From: Sporosarcina sp. E16_8
GTDB lineage: Bacteria > Bacillota > Bacilli > Bacillales_A > Planococcaceae
Direction of reading: 5' to 3'
DNA length: 64,000 nucleotides
Assembly (NCBI RefSeq): GCF_017347095.1
Contig: NZ_JADPRZ010000013.1
Span: 1-64,000, forward strand
The notes beneath the pieces were generated by a model. The model did no database searches. It worked only from the letters and a program-made list of their open reading frames with translations, and was not told where the DNA came from. Position numbers and translations under genes: made by a program. Positions 9,901-17,888 of the stretch are shown here, piece after piece. Positions within the stretch are counted from its first letter, which is position 1; the number at the start of each line of letters is the position of its first letter.

Positions 9901-10132
9901 AAGCGGAAGATTAAGTATTCAGAAGAGAAAAGCGTTCGGTCTCGTGGATTTCACAAGTGAAGGTGCAATGGATGAATCACGTTTTATTATTGTTACAAAT
10001 TCATTGGCAGATTTGGCGAAGGTCATTCAATATGATGATTATATTGGGATTGAAGAGTTTGTTTATATTTATGTGGTGGAGAATGCAAAAGTGAAGGAAG
10101 AGCTGGAGCTAGGAAAATTAATGATAACCTGA
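6959..10132 (+). CDS. SNF2-family helicase of the BREX locus, BrxHII-like
   Basis: A 1057-residue superfamily 2 helicase/translocase of the SNF2/HepA class. Motif I is GAGKT (residues 125-129), motif II is DEAH (222-225), motif III is LLTATPHKG, and the helicase C domain ends in NRLEQRMGRIHRIGQ. A long C-terminal part contains coiled coil and resembles DISARM DrmD and the helicases called BrxHII. Adjacent to pglZ, it suggests a BREX type using a helicase in place of BrxL, which is not seen here. An upstream in-frame ATG at 6923 lies inside the hairpin; ATG 6959 behind GAAGGGGG is the better start. Confidence 0.8.
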   Translation: MLKAGEIIKGPFWPEIVEIKHCELIDDDLYVVESIGRKTNKFYDHYLEQFQLEQLEKIQQKDTYFNSDRLQHYLQFHVLKAEERYSQSRARGNSKIIPLPHQIEAVYSRMLQSPQVRFLLADDPGAGKTIMSGMLIRELLARQSIERVLILVPPLVLKQWQGEMKEKFNEDFTIVTRNLLNSSNEVNPFEANDKIISSVYWASREEIKSLILKSQFDLVIIDEAHKMAAYTHGVKKRKIQRTKMYQLGEALLRHTEHCLLLTATPHKGDKENFRHLMSLVDHDIFSHLNSSESMFEKSNPFIIRRLKESMVNFDGTPIFPKRTTKTLSFELSSEEKELYEDVTSYVSEHFNRARMNNKPNVAFAMMILQRRLSSSLEAIYLSLVRRKGRLEELLYTQQQEQQVDVENFDDIAADEQEDLESQLEGEAETFDLAELQVEIDVLSNLIDKAYNIRQIDVERKYIELEKTLFGSNGLLAQEEKILIFTESKDTLYYLESKLLNFVPEVAKIVGDFSMERRGIEVEKFRNELQVMLATDAGGESINLQFCNQMINYDIPWNPNRLEQRMGRIHRIGQKNEVFVFNLVAINTREGDVLVRLLEKMEQMRTDLGQELVYDFVGEILKEQGVDLSNLMEEAISGREHLDELIDKMEKTLSEEHSRLLNLAKQERLDEHSFDLPGMRREYQELSINSLPSRVYGEFAVKQFEETRIRLNISNDGAIGRIDRFPKNVRELAKRRRISLKSDQSIRFALKPDKESAETPLLQNDHPIFKLALELGGTEIQQVAIPVCRVKTYVSERIIVELNQVSVVDGTGRELNRSIILLGKRKSEEWIQVDPYCLFNIDFEMIDTDSAKDSTFKREAIIEARRTLQEVQMKRNDYINKKSIYLRKSFDEQMGTLQSRLFEYEQNNIENKNSALINQTYTQIEDLEERSSERLDDIERERSIQLQPIKRIAQLILEPMEQSSGRLIPDDVFESIKEYEYRSGRLSIQKRKAFGLVDFTSEGAMDESRFIIVTNSLADLAKVIQYDDYIGIEEFVYIYVVENAKVKEELELGKLMIT

Positions 10133-10172
10133 AAATACTTATTCTTGTTATATTTCATGGGGGGGATAGATA

Positions 10173-10706
10173 TTGAGCGAAACCATCTTAGTTGGGGTTA
10201 TTGCTTTGATTGGTGTTATAATTGGAAGTATAACTACTTTTTATAGTCAACATTTATCTAATCGTTCCAAGGAAAAAATTATTCTTGAAGAGCAAGAATG
10301 TTTGAAATTCGATAATCATTCAAGGGTTTTTAGAAAGATTAGTTATGAAATCGACAAATACTTTTCCAAAATTAATAATTTAAATATTCATCAAGTAACT
10401 GAGGCGGGAAGTATAGAAATGTATACTAGAAATTTAATTTCCCAAATCGAATTACTTGATGACTCGAAGATTAATGGGACAGGAATAAAAATCTATTATG
10501 ATATTTTATATTTATTAAAGGATATTGAATTGAACTGCCTGGTTTATCAAGAAATAACAAACCCGTTAACTAATGAGGATGCAGAAATAGCCCATGCCAA
10601 TGGGGATTATATTGATAATAGGGTTGGTCAACTAGCGGTCTTAAACGATGAAATCAAAATGAAACATACAGAAAAGACGAATGATATAAACAAAAAGAAT
10701 AAATAA
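10173..10706 (+). CDS. membrane-anchored protein of the BREX locus
   Basis: A 177-residue protein of unknown function. It has one N-terminal hydrophobic segment (about residues 4-24) followed by a soluble charged, helical domain, so it is probably anchored in the membrane with the bulk in the cytoplasm. The TTG start is supported by a GGGGGGGAT ribosome binding site about 5 nt upstream. It is 40 bp downstream of the helicase gene and likely in the same transcript. Small proteins with one membrane segment are common among defence effectors, but nothing in the sequence proves such a role. Confidence 0.55.
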   Translation: MSETILVGVIALIGVIIGSITTFYSQHLSNRSKEKIILEEQECLKFDNHSRVFRKISYEIDKYFSKINNLNIHQVTEAGSIEMYTRNLISQIELLDDSKINGTGIKIYYDILYLLKDIELNCLVYQEITNPLTNEDAEIAHANGDYIDNRVGQLAVLNDEIKMKHTEKTNDINKKNK

Positions 10707-11083
10707 TTTTTCGGTCAGGTTACCTGCAAGAACTTTTGCTGGCAATTGAGAAAGTGAGCATACCCCTATCAAAGAACTTATATAGTAACGATTGCTTTTG
10801 CGTTGTATAGAGGGGGAGCCAATTATATTTGTTGAAATTGGTGTAGTAGATACTGAAGAAGGGCATAATTTATACAAACGTTTTAAATACAAGTGCTTCA
10901 TACTTTAAAAATAAACAGTAATCAGAATACGTGAGTTGGAGAGTTGTGAGTATTTGTAAATATTTTTAACCTTTTATCTATTGAAGAAGGGGGTCTTTTG
11001 AATGATTCACTGTTATGGAGTACACTATTCAAAATTAACGCTATTTAATTCAAATCAAATAATCTGAAAAAGGAAGTGCGGAA
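10707..11083 (+). other. gene-free gap, possible decayed coding
   Basis: Three short stretches read as plausible protein (for example VEIGVVDTEEGHNLYKRF around 10829-10882), but they are broken by stops and frame changes. A small gene may have decayed here. I see no clear terminator or promoter. Confidence 0.3.
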
Positions 11084-12265
11084 TTGGATATTATTAAAGA
11101 CTTACGTGTAAATTGTTATTCACTCATGATAAAAATGAAAATAGAAGATTACTTGAAATATATCGACTTCTCCTATAAACATCAAGGAAATTTAGGTGGG
11201 CAGCGTGCTCCGTTGAAAACAAAGTCTGCGACGGCAATCAGAAAACGAATGCAGCAAGATATTATAGATGGAACTGTTTTACCGCCTGTCGTAATTGGAA
11301 TAAAAATTGGTGAAAATAATTTTAGTAAAATTGAAGAATATATTCAGGAAACTGACTATGAACAACTAAAAAAACGAATTTTCGATGTCGACCCGAAAAA
11401 TATTTCCATAATTGACGGTATGCAGCGAACGACATCAATTATGGAAGCGAGTGAAATTCATAAAGAGGTGCTCGAACGGGAGTTGCGTGTAGAGTTTTGG
11501 ATTGCTAAAAGTATGAGTAGTTTAATATATCGTATGCTTATTTTAAATACTGGTCAAATACCTTGGAATTTAAAGAGGCAAATGGAAACGGTTTATAATC
11601 CACTTTTAAAAGAAATTGAAGAGAAAGTTGAAAAACTGAATGTGATTGAAGTAGATGAAGGTACTCGTAGAACAAGTGCTGGAATTTATCAAGGTGATAA
11701 AGTGATTGAGCTATTTTTAGTGTTCGGGGCAAGAGAAGCGAAAGTGGATGCAAAGGAAGCGCTGGCGGATGAATTTACACGTCTTGATTTTATAAAAGCA
11801 ACGTCAAAAAATGATATGAGTGATTTTTTTGCGGAATTTTTGAAGCTTATTATTGAATTCGATGAAATTGTTTTTCCGCTTTCATTTGAAGAGAGTGTCA
11901 ACAAGGAAAGTCATTTCAAATATGGAAAAGATTTATTTGCGAGTCAAACGCTGAAGGCAGGGTTTATTGCAGCGATTGCACAGCGTATTTTCGGCTTACC
12001 TGGAGAAGATTACAGCAAAGAACGTTATTTGAAAAATTACGAAACGGTACGGATGCAGTTCATTGTGTTATTGGAGAAACTACGTAGTATGGAAGAAGAA
12101 CAGCTGAAAGAATTTATAGATATTATGACACTCAATGAAAGTATTATCGTCAACAAAGGGATTGGTGATTTCCAGCGTAAATTTTTCACGCGTAGCTTTG
12201 AACTATTATTAAACAGAAACTTTGATCTTGATAGTCTGACACCTTGCTGGAGAGTAGGCAGATGA
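11084..12265 (+). CDS. IDGxQR-motif protein, ParB/DGQHR/DUF262-like
   Basis: A 393-residue protein. Its N-terminal 130 residues contain RKRMQQDIIDGTVLPPVVIGI and then IDGMQR (residues 110-115), a motif resembling the DGQHR and DGQQR signatures of DndB-like, ParB/sulfiredoxin-fold and GmrSD/DUF262 proteins found in DNA-modification and restriction systems. The Q-for-H and M changes make assignment to one family uncertain. The remainder is mostly helical. The TTG start lies behind AAAGGAAG. Its stop overlaps the next gene's start as ATGA, implying coupled expression and probably a joint function. I infer a defence role from place and motif only. Confidence 0.5.
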   Translation: MDIIKDLRVNCYSLMIKMKIEDYLKYIDFSYKHQGNLGGQRAPLKTKSATAIRKRMQQDIIDGTVLPPVVIGIKIGENNFSKIEEYIQETDYEQLKKRIFDVDPKNISIIDGMQRTTSIMEASEIHKEVLERELRVEFWIAKSMSSLIYRMLILNTGQIPWNLKRQMETVYNPLLKEIEEKVEKLNVIEVDEGTRRTSAGIYQGDKVIELFLVFGAREAKVDAKEALADEFTRLDFIKATSKNDMSDFFAEFLKLIIEFDEIVFPLSFEESVNKESHFKYGKDLFASQTLKAGFIAAIAQRIFGLPGEDYSKERYLKNYETVRMQFIVLLEKLRSMEEEQLKEFIDIMTLNESIIVNKGIGDFQRKFFTRSFELLLNRNFDLDSLTPCWRVGR

Positions 12266-13341
12266 CACGGACGACAAATTTTAAAGAAATGAATCAATTA
12301 CTTTTCGGAAAGTTTTATGCTTTAATGGAAAGCTATCCAAGAATTTTTGATCGTGAACCAAAATGGATTGTGTTAGATGATGAAGAAAAACAAATTTGTA
12401 ATCGTTCATATGTTATTGATAAATTACTGCTTGAAAATGGCGTTGAGTCTTGCCTTATAGAAAAAGAAGATGATTTGTATTTTGCGATTGTTGGGGATCA
12501 AGGGTCGGAAGAAGCACAGGCGGAATTTTTTCACGCTGTGGACGTATCGAAAGGCTTCTTTTTACGTATTATTAGCGATCTAGATAGCAAGCCTACTATT
12601 ACAACACTGTATGAATTGGAAGAAACCCTTCTTTTTTACAGTAAGGAGACGCCGGGCTATATAGGGCATGATGTAGAGACTGTTATGAGTTATTTTCCGA
12701 AAATTAAACTGTTTCATTTGGATAAGCAATTTTCATTCTCAGAAGCACCGCTGACGAATTTGACAGGGTATTTTGTATGTGAATATAGTCGAAATAGGGA
12801 AGTCGCTTTGAATGTGGAAAACCTAGAGACTTATAAACAATTATTTATCGAAAACTATGAAACGTTAAATTATACTATTTTACTTCGAAGCCTATTGAAT
12901 CCGTATAGGAAAGACGTGTTCATGGATATTTACCGCTGCATTGAATATTTATACAGGGCGATTGGTATTAAAGAACTCCAAAAAAGTATGAATACTACCC
13001 TTGGTATTGGGGAGACGTATAATTTCATTACAAGCAATCTGCAATACAAATTTACGGAAAGCTACTGTGTTGGCTTGATTTTTAATAAACTATCTGATGA
13101 GGTTAAAGAGAAGATTCGAGCGATTGTTCCAGACATAGTAGAAGGTAAGGAAGGCGAATGGTTCTACGGCCTTAGAAATTCTCTTGTTCATGGAAAAAGA
13201 AAAGAACATGAAATAAAGTTATCCAATAGCCAATGGGAATTATTAATTGGGGCAAGTTTAGAAATATTGCGTACTATCAATGTCTACGCGAACGAGAACA
13301 ATTTATCTGCGGATTTTGTGAATAGTATACAAAAAAAGTAG
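12262..13341 (+). CDS. HEPN-motif protein coupled to the IDGxQR protein
   Basis: A 359-residue protein of unknown overall fold. Near the C-terminus it carries RNSLVHGK, in which R305 and H310 form the R-x4-H signature of HEPN ribonucleases, set between helices as in HEPN domains; the helix containing YRCIEYLYRAIG is typical of the preceding HEPN helix. HEPN proteins are RNA-cleaving toxins or effectors in many toxin-antitoxin and abortive-infection systems. ATG 12262 overlaps the previous stop (ATGA) and has GGAGAG upstream, so it is preferred over an in-frame TTG at 12244. The N-terminal 200 residues match nothing I recognise. Confidence concerns the gene; the activity is inference. Confidence 0.55.
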   Translation: MTRTTNFKEMNQLLFGKFYALMESYPRIFDREPKWIVLDDEEKQICNRSYVIDKLLLENGVESCLIEKEDDLYFAIVGDQGSEEAQAEFFHAVDVSKGFFLRIISDLDSKPTITTLYELEETLLFYSKETPGYIGHDVETVMSYFPKIKLFHLDKQFSFSEAPLTNLTGYFVCEYSRNREVALNVENLETYKQLFIENYETLNYTILLRSLLNPYRKDVFMDIYRCIEYLYRAIGIKELQKSMNTTLGIGETYNFITSNLQYKFTESYCVGLIFNKLSDEVKEKIRAIVPDIVEGKEGEWFYGLRNSLVHGKRKEHEIKLSNSQWELLIGASLEILRTINVYANENNLSADFVNSIQKK

Positions 13342-13462
13342 TGAGATAGCCCTTACACATCGACAATTTAAGTGTCATTTTTAATGAGAATACATAAAAG
13401 GTGTATGCTTTTGGAAAAAACAATCAAATGTATCCATGGTGTAATCATCAAATGGAAGATAA

Positions 13463-13485
13463 GCGCCAAACCAGGCGCACCTTTT
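13463..13485 (+). terminator. weak hairpin after the HEPN gene
   Basis: GCGCC (13463-13467) pairs with GGCGC (13474-13478) and is followed by CACCTTTT. It is short but the only terminator-like element after the BREX-linked genes. Confidence 0.3.
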
Positions 13486-13548
13486 AACCTTTGAATTATT
13501 TTCTGATATTCAACTTACAATCAAAAGTCAGGAGGTTTTGTGGGATAA

Positions 13549-13778
13549 GTGACAAACGATATGTGGCATGCCCGCATTGATTCATTCAATGCAAGTAGTG
13601 AATCCAGTGTCGATACCTGGTGTGCTGAAAATAACATCAGTCACTAATGTATGTATGTATGTATGGCTTAAAAAAGGACTGGCCTAAAGAGGAAACTAGA
13701 AATCTAGCCCTTCAGCTGGTTTCTTTAAATGAACTGATTCAAGAAAGTAAGGGTCCCCATGCTTTAACGCTTACATAA
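13549..13778 (+). pseudogene. IS66-family OrfA remnant
   Basis: GTG 13549 behind AGGAGG opens a frame with W-x-x-R-I-D-S-F-N-A-S, then WCAENNIS, the pattern of the small IS66-family accessory protein. It is stopped after about 30 codons. The sequence then goes through a (TATG)4 tract near 13648-13665 and resumes in a family-like frame (KKDWPKEETRNLALQLV) to a stop at 13776. The tract may have expanded at the frame break. No IS66 transposase follows. Confidence 0.5.
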
Positions 13779-13940
13779 ATGAGTGTTGCTTTACGATCGA
13801 TTGCCTTGCTAAATCTAAGGGCATTGCCATTGGATTATATTAATTTATCGTATTTTATCTAATCGTATTCAATATTCTATTATAGATACTGTTTTGATAT
13901 ATATAAACGCTCACAGCAAACACCGAGCATTTTCCTTTTA

Positions 13941-14048
13941 CAACATAATATAAATTATGTTGTATTTTTGTGTTTTATTAGATATTATTAAGGTTATAAT
14001 GCAACATAATTTATGAATTGTGATTAAAAATAAATGCAACATAATTTA
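13941..14048. repeat. CAACATAAT repeats upstream of the recombinase
   Basis: CAACATAAT (13941-13949) faces its complement ATTATGTTG (13954-13962), and two further direct copies of TGCAACATAATTTA lie at about 14001-14013 and 14036-14048, 35 bp apart. The last ends just before the ribosome binding site of the tyrosine recombinase. The layout suggests recombinase- or repressor-binding sites. Confidence 0.5.
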
Positions 14049-14061
14049 CAGGGGTGATATT

Positions 14062-14916
14062 ATGAAGGAAGCTTTCCAGGAATATTTAAATTCAAGTGAC
14101 CTAAGTGAAAATACCATCAAAGGATACACTCAATCCGTTAATGGATATTTTAAATGGTTCGATGAATCAAAAGGTGTTTCATTTACAAAGTTGCACCGGG
14201 AAAATATGCGAGAATATATATCCTATCTTAAAGCAATTGAAACAGTAGGTCCTAAAACGATTAACACAAAATTAAGTGGTTTAGTTAAATTCAACGAGTT
14301 TTTAATTCATATCAAAAAACAATCGGATCTAGTTATTGAAAAAAGTGATTTTGTTAAAGTTCAGCAGCAGTATGCATCTCTTGCAAAAGTTGAATTTCAG
14401 GATGCAGAAATGTTTCGTCAGTTAGTACTAGATAGTGGGAAAGCAAGAAATTACGCAATCGTAACTGTTCTAGCCTATAGCGGATTACGCATTTCAGAGA
14501 CACTCAATTTAAAAGTAACTGATATTAACTTGGTATCCCGTGAAATACTTATTGTAGACGGGAAGGGAGATAAATCTAGAACAGTTTTTATGGGAGAGAA
14601 AGTGAAGATTGCCTTACAGTCTTGGCTGCGGGACAGAAAAGAGAAAGGAATAGATTGCGAAATCCTTTTCCCAAGCAATCGAAACAGAAGGTTGGATCGT
14701 ACTGTTGTGAATAGGCTGTTTAATACGTATTCAGCCAAAATTGGAAAAGATATTACTCCACATGATCTTCGACATTTTTTCTGTTCAAATGCGATTGAGA
14801 AAGGTATGAGTATTCATGAAGTAGCGAATCAAGCCGGGCATTCAAATATTCATACGACGATGTTATATACGAACCCTACAAAAAAAGATATATTGGAGAA
14901 AATGGATCGTCTTTAA
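14062..14916 (+). CDS. tyrosine recombinase, XerC/D-like integrase
   Basis: A 284-residue tyrosine recombinase. An N-terminal SAM-like DNA-binding domain (residues 1-95; SENTIKGYTQSV) precedes the catalytic domain, whose residues are all visible: R143 (SGLRISE), K168 or K171 (GKGDKSR), H234-x2-R237 (HDLRH), H260 (GHSN) and the nucleophile Y269 (LYTNP). It is therefore probably active and would integrate, excise or resolve DNA. ATG 14062 behind CAGGGGTGAT is preferred over an upstream in-frame start at 14020 lying within the repeats. It stands alone among IS debris; the CAACATAAT repeats upstream are its likely binding sites. Confidence 0.85.
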   Translation: MKEAFQEYLNSSDLSENTIKGYTQSVNGYFKWFDESKGVSFTKLHRENMREYISYLKAIETVGPKTINTKLSGLVKFNEFLIHIKKQSDLVIEKSDFVKVQQQYASLAKVEFQDAEMFRQLVLDSGKARNYAIVTVLAYSGLRISETLNLKVTDINLVSREILIVDGKGDKSRTVFMGEKVKIALQSWLRDRKEKGIDCEILFPSNRNRRLDRTVVNRLFNTYSAKIGKDITPHDLRHFFCSNAIEKGMSIHEVANQAGHSNIHTTMLYTNPTKKDILEKMDRL

Positions 14917-15209
14917 TAATGAATCTAGCTTACAACAGTGGAGATTCTATACGACAACTAGCGGAAAGCAGGGGGATTGTAATATAAGAAAGAGTGATGC
15001 AGGTTAATGAACATAGATTAATGGTCAGAGTTTTGTTACGTGTAATTGATTCAAAATGATATCTTTGGGAACCCCTAGTGTCGCGTTTAGAAAAGGACGA
15101 GTTTAGTTACATAGACGATTAGGCATTCATCATAAGTTCTATTACCATATTATAATGCTCACCTTTCAATCCCAGGATAGCGTGAGATTTCTAATATCGA
15201 AAAGATGTA
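14917..15209. other. gene-free stretch after the recombinase
   Basis: I see no convincing gene, RNA or terminator here. Short unstopped stretches do not resemble known proteins. Confidence 0.4.
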
Positions 15210-15630
15210 GTTTAACCTGAATTATTCACGCCTGTTCAATCAACCATCCATTTAGCAAAATTCATTTGTTTTATAAGTTTTTGAAACTGAACATAACTTG
15301 TCGTCTTTCCAAAAATGTCGGATTCCTGATTTCCATAAGGATCTGCCTAAATTAAAAATAATTGCTTTGGATTTTCTATAACGATGTACTTTATCGAGCA
15401 ACGGATGATTCTCCAGTTATAAACTTTTGAAGGATTGTGCATCAAATTGTATCCCAAAACGAGCTAAACTCGGTTGAGAAGCAATCTTAGTTGTGCTGAG
15501 GAGTTGTGTGGAAGATGGTCCCTTTGTTAATTGATTCGCGCGTCATCCTCCGCATAACCACCAGTTATTTGATAAATCTTTTAGCGAAAAAAGGCCACTT
15601 TCAATCAGTTCTTTTCATAATTCAATCCTC
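15210..15630 (-). pseudogene. IS1380-family transposase remnant
   Basis: Read on the minus strand, fragments in different frames match the N-terminal half of IS1380-type transposases: a GG-then-acid region, LTKGP, LSTTKIASQPSLARF, LLDKVHRYRKSKAIIF and ADPYGNQES. They are broken by several stops and at least two frameshifts, and the C-terminal half is gone. Family recognition is from memory of IS1380 motifs. Confidence 0.55.
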
Positions 15631-15666
15631 ACCTTTGTATGCCTGGTATCAGATTCTTAATCTCAA

Positions 15667-15706
15667 TTAATATGCTTCTTAATCTAAAGGTTAAGAAGCA
15701 TATTAA
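15667..15706. promoter_or_regulatory. perfect 16-bp inverted repeat before the MATE gene
   Basis: TTAATATGCTTCTTAA (15667-15682) is perfectly complementary to 15691-15706 over an 8-nt loop, about 30 bp before the MATE start codon. It could be a repressor operator or an RNA hairpin in the leader. Confidence 0.5.
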
Positions 15707-15737
15707 CGGTAATACTAATAATCTTGGGAGGATTATC

Positions 15738-17165
15738 GTGAAAAATAATGATGTTACCATACCTAATTTAGAAAATACAAAGGATAAAATTAAGATTATT
15801 TTAGTGCTGGCAATGCCAGCAGTGATAGAAAATTTATTTCAGACGATTCTTGGCTTTGTTGATACTTACTTTGTATCGAAAATTGGCCTTGCTGAAGTTT
15901 CAGCAGTTGGTGTCACTAATGCTTTACTTGCCATTTATTTTGCTTTGTTTATGGCAATTGGCGTTGCAGCTAATGTACGAATTGCAAATTTTATTGGAGC
16001 AAAACAGCCAGAAAAAGCTCGGCATATTGCCCAACAATCGGTTATATTGGCTATTTTGTTTGGCATATTGACGGGAATTATTACTATTTTCTTTGCAGAA
16101 CCATTATTAAAGCTGATGGGAATAGAAGATAATGTGCTAGAGGCAGGGGTTATTTACTTTAAAATCGTAGCTATCCCCTCTGTATTTATGTCTTTAATGT
16201 TTGTACTAAGTGCGGTCTTAAGGGGAGCTGGTGATACACGTGCTCCAATGAAAGTCAGTATTTTAATTAACATAGTAAATGGCGTGTTGGACTATATTTT
16301 GATTTTTGGGTTCTGGTTAATTCCTGAAATGGGTATTACCGGAGCCGCTATAGCAACTGTTGTTGCAAGAATTATTGGTAGTCTCGCTCTCGTTTATTAT
16401 ATAAAGCGCACACCCGTTCTTGCCTTTAGGAAGGATTATTGGAAACCAGATAAGCAACACATAAAGGAATTAATATCTCTTGGAGGCCCTGCTTCTGGTG
16501 AGAGGCTTGTCATGAGGCTTGGACAAATCGTTTACTTTGGATTCATTGTCGCACTTGGCACAAATGTTTTTGCAGCTCATCAAATTGCAGGAAACGTGGA
16601 AGTTTTATCTTATATGATTGGTTACGGTTTTGCTACCGCGGCAACCATTCTTGTTGGACAGCAAATTGGCGCAGGAAACGTAGCGGAGGCAAAGAAATAT
16701 GCAATCCTCTGTACAGGGTTAGGTATTGGTTTAATGACTATTATAGGCGTACTGCTTTTTACTTTAGGTGACTGGGCAGGTAGCATATTTACAAATGACG
16801 CTGAGGTAATTAAAAATATTGGAACCTCCTTAAAAGTATCGGGTGTTTTCCAACCATTCCTTGCTTTATTACTCATTCTTACTGGTGCATTTCAAGGAGC
16901 GAATAACACGAAGTTTCCAATGTACCTGACAGCCGTTGGTATGTGGGGAATTCGAACATTACTTGTGTATGTATTAGGAATACAACTTGGATGGGGACTT
17001 CTTGGTGTATGGATTGCAATTGGTATAGATATTGCTTTTAGGGCTGTGGTTTTAACTATACAGTTCAAACGTGGTAAATGGATTTCTTTTGAAAAGGATG
17101 CTGAAGATGAATGTCATCCTCAAACATCAAAAGAAACTATGTCTGGATGCGTTAATAACTATTAA
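15738..17165 (+). CDS. MATE-family multidrug efflux transporter
   Basis: A 475-residue integral membrane protein with about 12 hydrophobic segments in two similar halves, typical of MATE (NorM/MepA/DinF class) Na+- or H+-driven drug exporters. Family-like segments are LAMPAVIENLFQTILGFVDTYFV at the N-terminus and RGAGDTRAP in the first half, mirrored by GAFQGANNTKFP in the second. GTG 15738 behind GGGAGG gives the normal N-terminus; longer upstream starts cross the inverted repeat. The next gene follows after 20 bp and may be co-transcribed. Substrate unknown. Confidence 0.85.
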   Translation: MKNNDVTIPNLENTKDKIKIILVLAMPAVIENLFQTILGFVDTYFVSKIGLAEVSAVGVTNALLAIYFALFMAIGVAANVRIANFIGAKQPEKARHIAQQSVILAILFGILTGIITIFFAEPLLKLMGIEDNVLEAGVIYFKIVAIPSVFMSLMFVLSAVLRGAGDTRAPMKVSILINIVNGVLDYILIFGFWLIPEMGITGAAIATVVARIIGSLALVYYIKRTPVLAFRKDYWKPDKQHIKELISLGGPASGERLVMRLGQIVYFGFIVALGTNVFAAHQIAGNVEVLSYMIGYGFATAATILVGQQIGAGNVAEAKKYAILCTGLGIGLMTIIGVLLFTLGDWAGSIFTNDAEVIKNIGTSLKVSGVFQPFLALLLILTGAFQGANNTKFPMYLTAVGMWGIRTLLVYVLGIQLGWGLLGVWIAIGIDIAFRAVVLTIQFKRGKWISFEKDAEDECHPQTSKETMSGCVNNY

Positions 17166-17185
17166 TAAAATTGGAGGAATTTGAA

Positions 17186-17863
17186 ATGGAACAACATCAT
17201 AAAAATCATATAGATACAACAGTGGAAAATGAAATTCAGGTAACTATTTCTTATCAAAATATGGTTGCTAAATTGCATTTAGAAGATGATAAGGGAAACG
17301 TACCGGAATTAGAGCTTAATCACGAGAAACTACTACATCTTATTATTGTAAGTGAAGATTTAAATGAATACTTTCACTTACACCCTATTCAAAAGAATGA
17401 TAAAGCATATGAAATCGATATTGTATTAACAGGTCACTCTTATAAGGCTTTTGTGGACATTAGACCTAAAAGGGGAAATTACACTATTAAAGGGATTACC
17501 GTGCCAACAGATGATAACATTGATCGTCATAATCTGAGTACTGGTTTAAATGTTGATGAACAAGGGACAAAAGAGATTAACGGGGTAATAGTTGAATTCC
17601 AGCATGATACATTTGAGACTGGAAAGGAACTTAATCTTAATTTTAACATCAAAAACGCTATACCTGAACCTTACTTAGGAGCATTAGGTCATGTGGTAAT
17701 TATTGATGAAAAAGTAGAAGACTTTATTCATGTTCACCCCATTTCAGATGAGAGTACTTTGTTTCAAACACAATTTGATAAACCGGGGTTATATAAATTA
17801 TGGGCAGAATTTAAATTTGATGGAGAAGTCACAGCCTTTCCGTATGTGATTAAAGTAGTGTAA
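17186..17863 (+). CDS. soluble His-rich protein, YtkA-like
   Basis: A 225-residue protein with no signal peptide or membrane segment. Two related halves each contain an H-x-H-P motif: YFHLHPIQ near residue 60 and FIHVHPIS near residue 175. The beta-rich pattern resembles YtkA-like or secreted metal-tolerance domains, and the paired histidines suggest metal binding. ATG 17186 lies behind TTGGAGGAAT. It follows the MATE gene closely. The family assignment is tentative and the function unknown. Confidence 0.5.
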   Translation: MEQHHKNHIDTTVENEIQVTISYQNMVAKLHLEDDKGNVPELELNHEKLLHLIIVSEDLNEYFHLHPIQKNDKAYEIDIVLTGHSYKAFVDIRPKRGNYTIKGITVPTDDNIDRHNLSTGLNVDEQGTKEINGVIVEFQHDTFETGKELNLNFNIKNAIPEPYLGALGHVVIIDEKVEDFIHVHPISDESTLFQTQFDKPGLYKLWAEFKFDGEVTAFPYVIKVV

Positions 17864-17888
17864 GAGGAAAAAGTGGAATACCAACTAT

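Noticed and set aside
10707..11083. Decayed acetyltransferase-like gene
   Set aside because: Only one short stretch (LYKRFKYKC) resembles the family end; too little to support a call.
13648..13665. TATG repeat as a phase-variation switch or CRISPR-like array
   Set aside because: Only four units, no spacers, and located in a dead IS66 remnant.
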